Origin: CAMDBL01 sp964498125
Lineage (GTDB): Bacteria; Pseudomonadota; Alphaproteobacteria; Rhizobiales; Hyphomicrobiaceae
NCBI GenBank assembly: GCA_964498125.1
Contig: CAZCGE010000052.1
Location: forward strand, 1-54,518
Direction: 5' to 3'
Length of the DNA: 54,518 nt
The position numbers were made by a program, and so were the translations under genes. Under the pieces are notes generated by a model that worked only from the letters and a program-made list of their open reading frames with translations, made no database searches and was not told the DNA's origin. This document shows, piece by piece, positions 17,497 through 27,900 of the stretch. How positions within the stretch are numbered: position 1 is the first letter of the stretch; each line of letters begins with the position of its first letter.

Positions 17497-18782
17497 TCAG
17501 TAGGGATGCTCGACCGTTTCGCGGCGCGTGCGCATGGCCTGCGGATTTTCGTCGAGCCGCTTTTGCGCGGCTTCGAGAACGTGTTCATGCTCCCATCGCG
17601 GAATACGCCGCTCTTTCCCTGTCGTGCATTTCGCTTTCAGCGGGCATTTCGGACAGGCATTGGTCCAATAGCGCCGCATCGTCTTGCCTTCCTCCACATT
17701 CGTGTAGCGGTAGGTCAGCTTCTCTCCAGCCGGGCAGCGATAGACGCCCTCGGCAGGATCGTAGACGAAATCCTGCTTGCCGAAGCGGCCTTCCGATTTC
17801 GCGCCGGACGTCATCGGCTTCGGCAACGTCACGGTGACACCGGCGTCGTCGCAGGCCTTGATCTCCGTGCTGTTGTAATATCCGCGATCCGCGACGGCCT
17901 CGAGCTTGTCAACGCCGAGCGCCTCCTTCGCAGCCGCCGCCGTGCTCGCCAGTTGCGACCGATCCGAGCCCACATTCGTCACCTCGTGCGCAACGATCAG
18001 GTGGTTCTCGGTATCGACTGCCGTCTGCACGTTGTAGCCGACGACGCCCGAGCCGCGCCCGCTGGTCGCCATCGAGCGGCTGTCAGGATCGGTCAGCGAG
18101 ATCTGCTTGTCGGGCGAGGCCAAAACCTGTTTCTCGATCGCCTCCAGCTTTTGGACTTCCGACTGCAGCTTCTCCAGTTTCTCTTTCAGACGCGTTTTCT
18201 TGAGCGTCATTGCATCGGAGGCTTCCTGGCGATCAGCGGTATCGAGCTGGTCCATATAACGCGCAACGCTTTGCTCCAATTGCGTGCGCCGCCGCTCGAT
18301 CTTGGCGACGGTGAAGTTCTTGTCCCTGTTGTTGACGGCTTTGAACTTGGAGCCATCGATCGCCACACTCGCTTTTGTCAGCAAGCCCATTCGGCGGCAC
18401 AGCTCGACGAATTGCGCGCAGACCTTTTGATCGCCGGACCATTGTCCTTGCGGAAATCGGAGATCGTTTTGAAATCAGGCGCCAGTCGCCCCAGCAGCCA
18501 CATCACCTCCAGATTGCGGGCGCACTCACGTTCTAGCCGCCGGCTCGACTGCACGCGATTGAGATAGCCGTAAATATAGAGCTTGAGATGGATCGAGGGA
18601 TGATAGCCCGGGCGGCCGATATCGGTTGCCACGACCGTCTCAAAGCCCAGATCCTTCAGCTTGAGCGCCGCGACGAAGGCATCGATGACGCGAACGGGAT
18701 TGTCCTTGTCGACCCAGTCATCGAGGCTTCCAGGCAACAACGACAGTTGTCCCCGATCCGTGCCTTCGACAAATCCCGCCAT
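17497..18782 (-). pseudogene. IS1182-family transposase, frameshifted and C-terminally truncated
   Basis: The N-terminal part (from MAGFVEGTDRGQLSLLPGSL at 18782) runs through the DNA-binding region to FRKDNGPAIK. Around 18427 one base is missing in an AAAAGG run; after it the family sequence continues in another frame as VCAQFVELCRRMGLL, then ASVAIDGSKFKAVNNRDKNF and AVADRGYYNS. The protein stops at RRETVEHPY, where intact relatives continue for roughly 60 more residues with the last catalytic part. Two independent lesions make it inactive. Confidence 0.88.
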
Positions 18783-18842
18783 CCCAGCCCCCGCCGATTC
18801 AGCAAGGGAATCATAGCACGACGCGACTTTTCACACAGCCAG
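17497..18842 (-). mobile_element. IS1182-family element, 3' truncated remnant
   Basis: Contains most of an IS1182-type transposase. The outer end on the right is probably at about 18838 ('cttttcacacagcca', typical of these elements). The left end is missing: homology stops at about 17500, inside the transposase C-terminus, so no second inverted repeat is present. Confidence 0.8.
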
Positions 18843-19186
18843 GGTCATTTGCGTTGGTCGACCGCCGCCGGCACTACGCTTGCTGATAGCCGGATACCGA
18901 CCGGCCGACACCGTTCGTTCCACGACCGGAAGCTCGGCCCCCATCATCGAGCGTGGCTCGTCCGCCTACGATAGGAAACACCGGGCCAATTCCGGAACAT
19001 TTCGGCTCCCATCCTCCAGCCAACTCATGACCTTGCTGTTGCTCCCAGGCAACTCTTTACAGTTCACGCATTTGCAAAGATTGGGGCGGCGCGGGTTCGC
19101 GTACTGCGGTGGTGCGGGCGTGGTGGCATCGCGGTTGAGAGGTCTCAAGGGTGACCCAGAAGACGCGTCGTGCATGCCTGTGCCGC
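18843..19186. other. Intergenic stretch between IS1182 remnant and TPR-CHAT gene
   Basis: About 340 bases downstream of the TPR-CHAT gene (which ends at 19187). No gene or strong hairpin seen. Confidence 0.35.
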
Positions 19187-21976
19187 CTACTTGGCAGCCC
19201 GGCCCTCGCCGACGACCACGAACGGAGCCCAATAGGTCGGATGAGCTTCATGGAGTTCACCGCTGTTGATCAAGGTGACCATTGCTCGGCGCAACGCTTC
19301 GGGGCGGCTTATGTTGACCTCGCGACCGACAGAACCAACAGCGCGCTTGATCAGCTTGACGGTGGCGGCTGAATCGACCGACCAATGAGAGACGAGCAGT
19401 GCTCGGGCCCCGGCATATAGGAAGGCTCGCGCTAGACCCGACAGTGCGTCCGCCTTTTCGGATGCGCCAGCGGCGGTGTTGCAGGCAGACAGAATGACCC
19501 AATCAGCGTCCAATTTGAGGGCCGCGACCTCCGATGCCGAAAGATAGCCGTCGTCTTCGACGCTCTTCGCCTTCGGCGGAGTGAGGATGAGGCCTGGTTC
19601 GAGCGCGCCGTCGATCTCGCCTGCCAACGTCCCATGTGTCGCGAAGTGAATGATCCGGTAGGCACCGAGCCGACCGGAGGCGCTCAGCTTCTTGATGGCC
19701 GCCTCCGTAGCTCTGGCCCCAAGCAGGATATCCTCAGCATCGACCTTCAGGTCCGCGGCCACGGCGCACAGTTCATCTGCCGTATCGTGCAACGGCGACT
19801 GCGAGCGCAACTGATCGAGTGCAACGCGACTGTTGACAGTCATGCGCAGCACGCCCCGGGTCTTGCGGAGCCCCGCGATCACCTGCCGCGAGCCGAGGCC
19901 AGCGCAGGACTGTTTCTCGCGCGCCAGCTGCGCCCATTGCGCTTCCCAAGGCCGAGTAGCAGGATCACCGTCGAGCAAGGGGTTACCGACACCGAGCATC
20001 TGCATTTGCCCGGTACTGTCCCTTCCTATTTGCCGAAGGGTCCTCAGCGAGGATACGGCGGGCAACACGGTGAGGGGGTGGGTACTTGCGAGCCACGCGG
20101 TCGCGCGATAATCGCTGCCAGAAGCTGGCGCCGTTACCAGCACCTGGAATGGAAGCTGCGTCAGCGCACCCGACGGAACGACCAGTAGATGCTTGCCGCG
20201 AATCTGGTTCTCAAACTGGCCAAACAATTGCTTAAAGAGAGTGTGCGCCCGCGTTGTATCGAACGGGAGTGGCCCGCCATCCCTCGGTGCCTTGTCCAAT
20301 CCAACCTGCAACAACTCGGCGCATTTGGTAGCGCCCTCACCCTGCCACTGCGACGCGTCGAGCCCACAACGCAACGCCGCCACTTCGCGTGCGAGCCCAG
20401 AGGTGCCTAGGTCAGACCGTGCCAGGCGCGCCTCCGATCGGGTGATGACCCAGACAAACGTTTCCTCCGGCAATGGTTCCTGTTCAGGAGTATCGAAAAA
20501 GAAAATGAGCGCCTCGTCGTCGGCGAGCGTCTCCTGGACGTCTGCAACGGAAAGCGGAGTGGGATTGGCCAACGCCGCGTAGTTGGGAAATTTCTCTCTC
20601 AACGACTTGTCGATTTCGGACAAGCGCGCATCCACGGCAGCAAAACGGGCCGCATTGACTGCCTCGGCAGCACGCTCGCGCTGAGCGGGCGCCTTTGCCA
20701 ACGCGGCATTGCGCGCGGCGTCCAGCGCTTGCCATTCGCCAACCAGGTCCTGGCGTTCTCGAACGAGCCGGGCGAGGGCAGCCTCGCCGCTTGCGCCGCG
20801 CGCCGCCATCTGCGCCAACGAGGTACCAGCGTCGGAAGCGCGAGCCCATTGCGCCATCTCGAACATTTCGGCGGCGCCCGCACGTCCGCCTGGCGACAAC
20901 CGATATATGGCTCTTACCAGTCCGGTAAACTGCCAGCTGCGGCGCTCGGCCTCGCTCTTGTTCTTGCCTACCATCGCCAGGCCGACACTATTGACGCCAC
21001 GTCGCAAATGTCGGATGACAATGGACGTGCCGCGCCGCCAAGCCGCTGCGGCGCGGGCCCAATCTCGCTGCCCATAATAGGCTAAGGCGAGGTTGCTCAC
21101 GATCTGATTTATTTGTGGGTGCTCCGGCCCCAGCCGTTTCTCGGCCATGCTGAGCGCTTCTCTATAGAGTTGCGCGGATTGGCTATGGCGCCCGAGAACA
21201 TCAGTGACAGCCGCCAGATAGGTGAGTGTCTCACCGACATCTGGATGATCGGGGCCGAGCGCTTTGCGGCGCACGGCGAGCGCACGCTTGAAGAGCTGCT
21301 CGGATTCTGAAAATCGCTCCTGGTGCCGGTAATTGTTTGCAAGACCGTTGAGGGTCTTGCCGATGACAGAATAGTCGGGTCCAATCGCCTTTTCCAGGAT
21401 CGACAGCGAGCGCACATACAAACTTTCGGCGTCTTTCAGCTTGCCTTCGACAGTGAGCACGTTCGCCAAGTTGAGCTGGGCAAGCGCGACATCGACGTGG
21501 TGATGGCCGTGCGCATTTTCAGCGATGGCGAGCGAGCGCCGCAGAAGTTGCTCGGCTTCCGCATTCCGACTTTGCGCCCGGTAGACCTCGCCCAGGTTGT
21601 TCAGCGCAATGCCGATCCTTGGGTGATCGGGCGCAAATGCCTTCTCGTAGATCGCCAATACCCGCTTGCGAAGCGGTTCCGCCTCATCCAAGCGTCCCGC
21701 GTACTGATAGGCCGCTGCCAACCAGCCCAGCGCGGCGCCGTATGCGGGGTCAGCGTCACCGTGCAGTTGGCGAGCGGTCGACACGTACCGCTCGGCGGCG
21801 GAAATAGCTTCGGTATAGTGGCCGTCATTATAGAGGCGCCTGACTTGCTCGCGCAGGTCCGTCAATGGATCGGACCCCTGGGCCCGTGCCTCGCTCGATC
21901 CATCGACGACCGTGAACAAGAGCGTCGCCAGGAGCAACGCTGCTGCAATCCTGAACCCGATGCAACGCTTCCTCAT
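19187..21976 (-). CDS. Exported TPR-CHAT protein (clan CD cysteine-protease fold)
   Basis: A protein of about 929 residues. Residues 1-33 form a signal peptide (basic MRKR, hydrophobic core, cleavage likely after EARA). Six or seven 42-residue kinesin-light-chain-type tetratricopeptide repeats follow (about 40-310; recurring GPDHP turns). After a coiled-coil-like middle comes a C-terminal CHAT domain (about 600-929), with HFATHG (His about 781) and LSACNT (Cys about 832) as the expected catalytic dyad. The ATG at 21976 has GGAG at proper spacing, better than the one at 21997. CHAT domains are caspase-like proteases; TPR parts bind partners. This copy is predicted to act outside the cytoplasm. 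Neighbours include two exported caspase-fold proteins. Confidence 0.92.
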   Translation of the reverse strand: MRKRCIGFRIAAALLLATLLFTVVDGSSEARAQGSDPLTDLREQVRRLYNDGHYTEAISAAERYVSTARQLHGDADPAYGAALGWLAAAYQYAGRLDEAEPLRKRVLAIYEKAFAPDHPRIGIALNNLGEVYRAQSRNAEAEQLLRRSLAIAENAHGHHHVDVALAQLNLANVLTVEGKLKDAESLYVRSLSILEKAIGPDYSVIGKTLNGLANNYRHQERFSESEQLFKRALAVRRKALGPDHPDVGETLTYLAAVTDVLGRHSQSAQLYREALSMAEKRLGPEHPQINQIVSNLALAYYGQRDWARAAAAWRRGTSIVIRHLRRGVNSVGLAMVGKNKSEAERRSWQFTGLVRAIYRLSPGGRAGAAEMFEMAQWARASDAGTSLAQMAARGASGEAALARLVRERQDLVGEWQALDAARNAALAKAPAQRERAAEAVNAARFAAVDARLSEIDKSLREKFPNYAALANPTPLSVADVQETLADDEALIFFFDTPEQEPLPEETFVWVITRSEARLARSDLGTSGLAREVAALRCGLDASQWQGEGATKCAELLQVGLDKAPRDGGPLPFDTTRAHTLFKQLFGQFENQIRGKHLLVVPSGALTQLPFQVLVTAPASGSDYRATAWLASTHPLTVLPAVSSLRTLRQIGRDSTGQMQMLGVGNPLLDGDPATRPWEAQWAQLAREKQSCAGLGSRQVIAGLRKTRGVLRMTVNSRVALDQLRSQSPLHDTADELCAVAADLKVDAEDILLGARATEAAIKKLSASGRLGAYRIIHFATHGTLAGEIDGALEPGLILTPPKAKSVEDDGYLSASEVAALKLDADWVILSACNTAAGASEKADALSGLARAFLYAGARALLVSHWSVDSAATVKLIKRAVGSVGREVNISRPEALRRAMVTLINSGELHEAHPTYWAPFVVVGEGRAAK

Positions 21977-22526
21977 CGGTATCTCCGAGTCTTGCAATCG
22001 TTCATGCGCTCAGAACATTTTGCGGCAAGTTTAAACAGTCAACATGGCCCCAGCAAGAAGCCGTCGCAGCTCTCGCGAATACAAGCCATTGTCCGCCTGC
22101 CGATCTGGACGCCAACCGGCGAAATGTTAAGAGTGCGGTCAAGCACGCCAGAACAAATACAGAATCTACACGAAGGACACACACGCTGTTGCAGGGAAGC
22201 TGCGGATGACGCGAGGTCTGTTGCGGGTCACTCTCGACTGACCAAGCGCACGCCACGCTTGCTACGACTATGTCAGCTCACCTTTGGTCAGTGACCGGTG
22301 CAAAGTTCTCGCTTGAACAAGCGGCTGCCCCTCACCCTGACCCTCTCCCCATTGCAAGGGCAGGGCAATGGGGAGAGGGGACGCGCGTGGCGCCGCCAGT
22401 CCCGCTTCTGGCCCACCGCGAAATTTTTCTTCCGTGCGGGATGACGGTCGGTTTCGGAGGTATCGCCTCGGCCCCCGTGCGGTCGGCGCTCGGACGGTGG
22501 GTATGATTCAGCGTCGGCGCGAGACG
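21977..22526. other. Intergenic stretch upstream of TPR-CHAT gene
   Basis: About 550 bases with no supportable gene. It holds a strong palindromic repeat at 22341-22379 (listed separately). The promoter of the TPR-CHAT gene should lie between 21990 and 22200, but no clear boxes are called. Confidence 0.35.
22341..22379. repeat. Palindromic REP-like hairpin
   Basis: A perfect 15-bp inverted repeat, 'ccctctccccattgc' at 22341-22355 and its complement at 22365-22379, with a 9-base loop. It is preceded by 'ccctcaccctga', typical of a widespread class of proteobacterial intergenic palindromes. It sits downstream of the amidase gene (stop at 22527) and could end its transcript, though no U-run follows. 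Confidence 0.75.
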
Positions 22527-24002
22527 TCAAGCCAGCGGCGGTGTGGTCGTCGGCGGATGGCGGTGATGCGTGCGTTGCTCGTAGGCATATGCGATCTCGA
22601 TCAGTAGCGTGTCCGTCCAAGGTCGGCCGACGATCTGCAGACCTGACGGCAGATCCTCGCAGGTGTAGCCCATTGGCACGCTGATCGCCGGCCAGTGCAG
22701 GCCCGAGGCGATCCACGTGGTAGCGCCTGGCGAGGTGACGTTGCGGTCGCCGTTGAGTTTGGGTGGGTAGCTCGCCACCGGCATGACGAAGGCCTCGATC
22801 TCGGCCGCGCGCATCGCCGCATCGTAGCAGGCGCGCATCCGCGTTTCCTCGGCTTCGAGCGCGTGCACGATCGGGTCTTCGCGCGGCGGCGGCGCAACGG
22901 CCGTCGCCCGCATCTGGACCTCGTGGATCGGATGGAACTTCTGTGCTGCGACTACCTCCGCCAGAGTCTTCGGGAAGGATGGGCCTGTCTTGGCAAGGTA
23001 TCGCTCGATGGCGGCGCGCACTTCGCTGATCGGGTGATGACGCATCGGGTAGGCTTCAAAATCTGGAACGATGAACGGATCGACGATCTCGGCACCGGCG
23101 GCCGCGAGATCCTTAACGGCGTGGTCCAGCAGTGCGGTCACCCGGAGATCGGCGGCATGGTCGGGAAATGCCTGTCGCAGAACCCCAATCCGCTTGCCGC
23201 GCGCGCCGTCAGTCTTCAGCCCCGTGCTGAATGTCACTGGGATCTTACCGGCCGCATCGGCCGTGGCCGGATCGGCCGAATCGACGCCTGCGATGACGTC
23301 GAGAAGCGCCACCAGATCGGTCATGGTGCGAGCCATCGGGCCGGCGGTGTCGCGGGCGTCGTATAGTCCGACCATGCCGGCGCGCGAGGCAATCGCCCAG
23401 CTCGGTCGCAGGCCCACCAGTGCATTGTTCGACGAGGGATTGCGGATCGAGCCGAACGTGTCGGAGCCGAGCCCAAGCACGCCGAAGCTTGCGGCGAGAC
23501 CGGCGCCTGTGCCACCAGAAGACCCACCGGTCGCGTGCGCCGTGTTGTAAGGGTTGCGCGCGAAGCTCGGCAGTATGGAATTGATGTTGTCGAAGCCGCC
23601 GCGCGCCCATTCCGACATCGTGGTCTTGGCCAGGATGATTGCGCCGGCCGCACGCAGCTTGGCCACCACGGTGGCGTCCTTGTCGGGTATCCAGCCGGCG
23701 AGCGCGGACGAGCCCGCCGTGGTCTGCAGGCCAGCGACATCGTAATTGTCTTTCACCAGCACCGGGATGCCGTGCAACGGGCCGGTCAACTTCCTGCCCT
23801 CCTTCAGCGCACGGTCCGCCGCGTCGGCGTCCGCTATCGCGTTCGGGTTGATCACGGCAATCGCCCAGAGCTGCGGTCCACGCCGGTCGTAGGCCGCGAT
23901 GCGGTCGAGGAAGGCTTGCGTCACCGCCCTCGCCGTCGTCTGGCCTGCGAGATAGGCGGCGTGAATGCCGGCAATAGTCGTCTCCTCGACCTGAAACGCC
24001 AT
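22527..24002 (-). CDS. Amidase signature family hydrolase
   Basis: A 491-residue amidase-signature enzyme that hydrolyses a carboxamide with a Ser-cisSer-Lys triad. Seen: PVLVKDNYDVAG with Lys84, TGGSSGGTGAGLAASFG with the cis-Ser at about 162, and GSDTFGSIRNPS with the nucleophile at about Ser185 (the usual DTGGS has Phe for the first Gly). The C-terminal part carries YPPKLNGD, WPAISVPMGY and GLQIVGRPW, typical of the family. GGGGGAGCAGG precedes the ATG. Substrate unknown. It sits between the CHAT and caspase genes without obvious functional link. Confidence 0.92.
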   Translation of the reverse strand: MAFQVEETTIAGIHAAYLAGQTTARAVTQAFLDRIAAYDRRGPQLWAIAVINPNAIADADAADRALKEGRKLTGPLHGIPVLVKDNYDVAGLQTTAGSSALAGWIPDKDATVVAKLRAAGAIILAKTTMSEWARGGFDNINSILPSFARNPYNTAHATGGSSGGTGAGLAASFGVLGLGSDTFGSIRNPSSNNALVGLRPSWAIASRAGMVGLYDARDTAGPMARTMTDLVALLDVIAGVDSADPATADAAGKIPVTFSTGLKTDGARGKRIGVLRQAFPDHAADLRVTALLDHAVKDLAAAGAEIVDPFIVPDFEAYPMRHHPISEVRAAIERYLAKTGPSFPKTLAEVVAAQKFHPIHEVQMRATAVAPPPREDPIVHALEAEETRMRACYDAAMRAAEIEAFVMPVASYPPKLNGDRNVTSPGATTWIASGLHWPAISVPMGYTCEDLPSGLQIVGRPWTDTLLIEIAYAYEQRTHHRHPPTTTPPLA

Positions 24003-24669
24003 CCTGCTCCCCCGTCCTCAATCGCCCACCACGCTGGTGGTCTAGTCCTCATACCAGTTGCGCGTGACCAACTTCCTCAACAATTTTTCCAGAGCCGGGT
24101 TTCCGCCGAACGGATCGAACTGGAGCTTCTACAGGAGCAAAAAGCTGACGCGGTGCTGGCCAATGCATTCACGAGTTTCGACAAGGCCGAGCAGACGAAT
24201 TTCCTGGCTGAAACTCACGCCCACGTCGTCGACGATGCCGCTTGGCTGTTTGTCGCAATCGACCTCAAGGACCGGAAGTCAATCTCAGTTTGTTCTCCGA
24301 CCGTCCGTTGCCAGAGGTAGGGCTGTCGTGCGACGATGCCCTGCTCGACGGGTGCCCTTGACCCACAGCGGCTGTAGTGCCGGTGCTCAACACTCGTGTT
24401 GTAGATTTGCAGGGCTCGGCAACAAGAGACGTGTGCACCACAACAACCCGCTTTTGACATGTCTCGGCAGTGATGGCAGCTTGTCACCCAAGACCGCTTC
24501 CGTTCTTTTTTCGAGGTGGGCCAATAGGGTACATGTGACAAGCCGCACGCAGCTCTTGTAATATGGCAGCTCCCTGGTAGGATACCGGTAAAGCTGGGAA
24601 CCGCTTTGTTGGGCGCGTCAACGTCAACCAGCAACGGCTCTAATTAAGTGCCTCCATTGTTTGGGTTGG
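24003..24669. other. Intergenic stretch with degenerate repeat
   Basis: About 670 bases between divergent genes. No intact gene. The part from about 24370 to 24545 is a copy of the dispersed repeat listed separately; the rest shows only short fragments of open frame without start signals. Confidence 0.35.
24370..24545 (+). repeat. Degenerate dispersed repeat, copy 2
   Basis: 'gctcaacactcgtgttg' near 24377 and 'cgttcttttttcgaggtggg' near 24504 match the minus strand of 34300-34450 ('gctcaacactggtgttg' and an identical 20-base block). The region between is diverged. No coding capacity is apparent. Confidence 0.6.
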
Positions 24670-24921
24670 ATGCGGCCAATGTGGAAAAAACTTATTGGCA
24701 GCCTAGCCTTTGTCGCGATTGCGATTGCGGCACTTGGCGGTGCGGTTCTGGCGGGGGAGAAAAGGTTCGCCCTGCTGATCGGTAATCAAGCCTATGGCAC
24801 TTCGGTCGGCTTGCTCAAGAATCCGCACAACGACATAGCTTTGATAGGCGAAGCACTTTCTATTGCAATTTATAGAGCGCTAAGCGTATTTGATCGGAGT
24901 ACGCACGATGCGTCTGTTTAG
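24670..24921 (+). pseudogene. N-terminal fragment of an exported caspase-like (C14) protein
   Basis: Starts with a signal peptide (MWKKLIGSLAFVAIAIAALGG, cleavage likely after VLAG). It continues with KRFALLIGNQAYG and LLKNPHNDIALIGEAL, the first strand and helix of a caspase p20 domain. Homology then ends and the frame runs on for 23 unrelated residues to a stop. The catalytic His and Cys regions are absent. The start is either 24670 or 24679. Its stop overlaps the start of the WD40-caspase gene by 14 bases in a different frame, so it could act as a leader or simply be what remains of a deleted upstream caspase gene. Confidence 0.7.
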
Positions 24922-27900
24922 CCTCTGGGCTCGTCACAATTTTGCTGTCGTATGTCTTGCGTCGACGGTGTCATTTTCCGTGGCGCAGGAAAAGCCCAAG
25001 ATTGAGATCGTACCGAAACTCAGCCATTCGCAGTCTGCATCGACAGTAGCATTCTCATCCGACGGCACGCGCATAGCGTCCGGTAGTGAAGACAAGACAG
25101 TCAAGCTCTGGGAGGCCGGCAGTGGCCGATTGATCCGGACGTTGTCCGGTCACGAAGCGCAAGTCACGACGGTCGCATTCGACCCGAACGGTCAATCTGT
25201 TTTCTCGGGCAGCCGCGACAAGACCATACGGCATTGGCACGCCGCCACCGGCCAGCTAATCCGGACATTTTCTGGGCACACCGAAGAAGTCCTTGCCTTG
25301 GCCGTCTCGCCCGACGGCCGCACCCTGGTCTCGGGGGGAGGATCAGCCGGCATCAGTGCAAAAGATACATCCCTCAAAGTCTGGGACATCGGCAGCGGAC
25401 GCCTGCTCAATACGCTGAAGGGGCATACGGACGCGATAAACGCCGTCGCCTTCTCACGCGACGGCTCACGAATTCTGTCGGGCAGCGGCAACGAAGGCGG
25501 CTGCAACGGCAAGTCGTGCAGCAAAGACCAGACATTGCGTCTCTGGGACGCGGCGGCAGGAAAGCTCATCCGCACGATGACCGGTCATCGTAACGTCATC
25601 AATAGCGTGGCGTTCTCACTGGATGGCGCATGGGGGGTTACGGGAAGCGCGGATCGGACAGTCAAACTCTGGGACCTGCAAAGCGGGGCACTCCTGCGCT
25701 CCTTCGAGCGCGTGCCGGGCGACGTACCAACGGCTTACGACAGCTTGCCGGCTGACGTCGTGGCGAGATTGAAATCCAATGCCGAATTTGGCGCCCGGAC
25801 CCGTGCCGCGATTTCTCCCGACGGCAAACGGATCGTCTCGAACAGCTCGGACGAAATCGTGATGCGGTTTTGGGACATCAGCAGCGGGCGCATGACGGGA
25901 TATGCCCGGGACGATGACACCAATGTCAACGGTGCCATCGCGTTCTCACCGGACGGCACGCGAGTTGTTGCGGGTACGGCGGAAAGCTTGGTAGCGCTCT
26001 GGGATCCCAACACCATGAAGCTCATCCGCACCTTCAAGAGCGGTGCGGCACAAATCAAAGCGATAACCGTGAGCCCCGACGGTAACCGCATCGCGTCGAG
26101 CAGCTTCATGACACCGATGATGCTGTGGGAGGCGGCGAGTGGCCGGCTGATCCGCAGCTTCGGCGAGGATAGTGCGGCCGATGCATTGGCATTCTCTCTC
26201 GATGGCAAATCGGTTGTCACAGGACACCCGGATTATGAACGATCGTCCGGTAAGCCGCCGCGAAAAACGCTGCGGCAATGGGATGCGCAGACGGGCCGAT
26301 TGTTGCGAGAGTTCGATGAGACTGCCGAGCATGTTCAATCGGTCGCGTTCTCACCGGATGGGGCTATTGTGGCTTCAGCCGGCTACACAACGGGCAATTC
26401 GGACGTCGCCATCAAACTCTGGGATGCGGCGAGTGGCAAACTCCTCCGCACCATTGCCGACAAGAAAGCCTACGCGATCCACGGAATCACGTTTTCACCG
26501 GATGGAAAGAAAATTGTGTCGACTGGGCCTGAACTCAAGCTGTGGGATGCCGCGAGTGGCCGCCTCATTTATGAGCTGAAGGGACAAACAAATTCCGAGG
26601 TCGCCGCTTTTTCACCTGACGGCGCACGCATTCTTGTTGGCGGCCAAGAGTTGAAACTTTGGAATGCTAATTCCGGGCGGCTGGTTCAGGCCTTCAACTC
26701 GATCGAGCGCGTTGGTCCGGTGGCGTTCTCTCCAAACGGCAAGCTCTTCGTGGCCACTGGCGATGATGCCGGGCAGCCTGGTTTGGGCTTCAGTCGATCT
26801 CCAACCATTCGTCTGTTTGAGGCCGCCACCGGCACCCTTGTCCGCAAGTTCGAGGGCCACACTACCGACGTGCTGGCGTTGACATTCACGCCCGACGGCA
26901 AACGCATTGTTTCAGGCGGAGAAGATACGACCGTTCGGGTCTGGGACATCGCGACCGGCGAGATTCTGATCACCGCCATGGCCTCGACCAGCGGCGAATG
27001 GATCTCGATGACGCCCGCCGGATTCTTTGCCGCTTCGCCCAAAGCCTCCGAAAATCTATCGATCATCCGTGGCCTGGATGTCACCAGCATCGATCAGGTC
27101 TGGCAGGCGCTGTTCAATCCGGATCTCGTGCGCGAGCGCCTTGCCGGCGACCCGGATAAGCTGTTCGAGAAGGCGTCAGCCACACTCAACCTCGAACGCG
27201 TGCTCGACAGCGGCCGCCCGCCTGTGGTGGCCCTGTCGCCCTCTGGCGCCAATACCGCCAATGAGGACATTGCCGTTAAAGCAACCGTGATTGATGTTGG
27301 CGGTGGCATGGGCCGCATCGAATGGCGTGTCAATGGCTTGACGGTGGCGGTGGCGACGCCCCCCGCGGGAACCGGCGACACGTACACGATGCGCCAGGAT
27401 CTGGCGCTCGAGCCCGGCGAGAACACGATTGAGGTGGTTGCCTACAACGGGCGCAATCTCGTTGCCTCTGTGCCGCAACGCATGATTGCGACCTGGACGG
27501 GTACAGTGACTCCGGTCAAGCCAAAACTTTTTGCACTCATTCTTGGTATCAATGATTACGTCGGCACGGGGCTTTCGAGCCTCAAGTTTGCACGTGCCGA
27601 CGCGAAGGCATTCGGCGAAGCGCTGCGCACCACTGGCCAGGAGGACTATGCCAGCGTCGAGATCACCTATCTGCTCGACAAGGACGCCAACGCCACCGGC
27701 CTTGCCAAGGCGTTCGTTGCGATCGCCGCGAAGGCGCATCAACGCGACACGTTCGTGTTTTTCGCCGCGGCGCACGGCAAGGCTGAGAACGGTGTGTTCT
27801 ATCTAATGCCACAAGACTTCCGCTTTGGCGCCAACGGCTCGGTCTCCGAGCGCGGCATCGGCCAGCAGCAACTGCAGGACTGGATCGCCAGTAAAGTCAA

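Noticed and set aside
19187..24002. A Craspase-type CRISPR-guided TPR-CHAT system
   Set aside because: The TPR-CHAT protein has a signal peptide, and there is no Cas7-11 (gRAMP) gene or CRISPR array in the window.
24058..24561. A 167-codon plus-strand frame upstream of the caspase fragment
   Set aside because: Its translation is low-complexity and it overlaps the decayed dispersed repeat; no ribosome binding site or family match.
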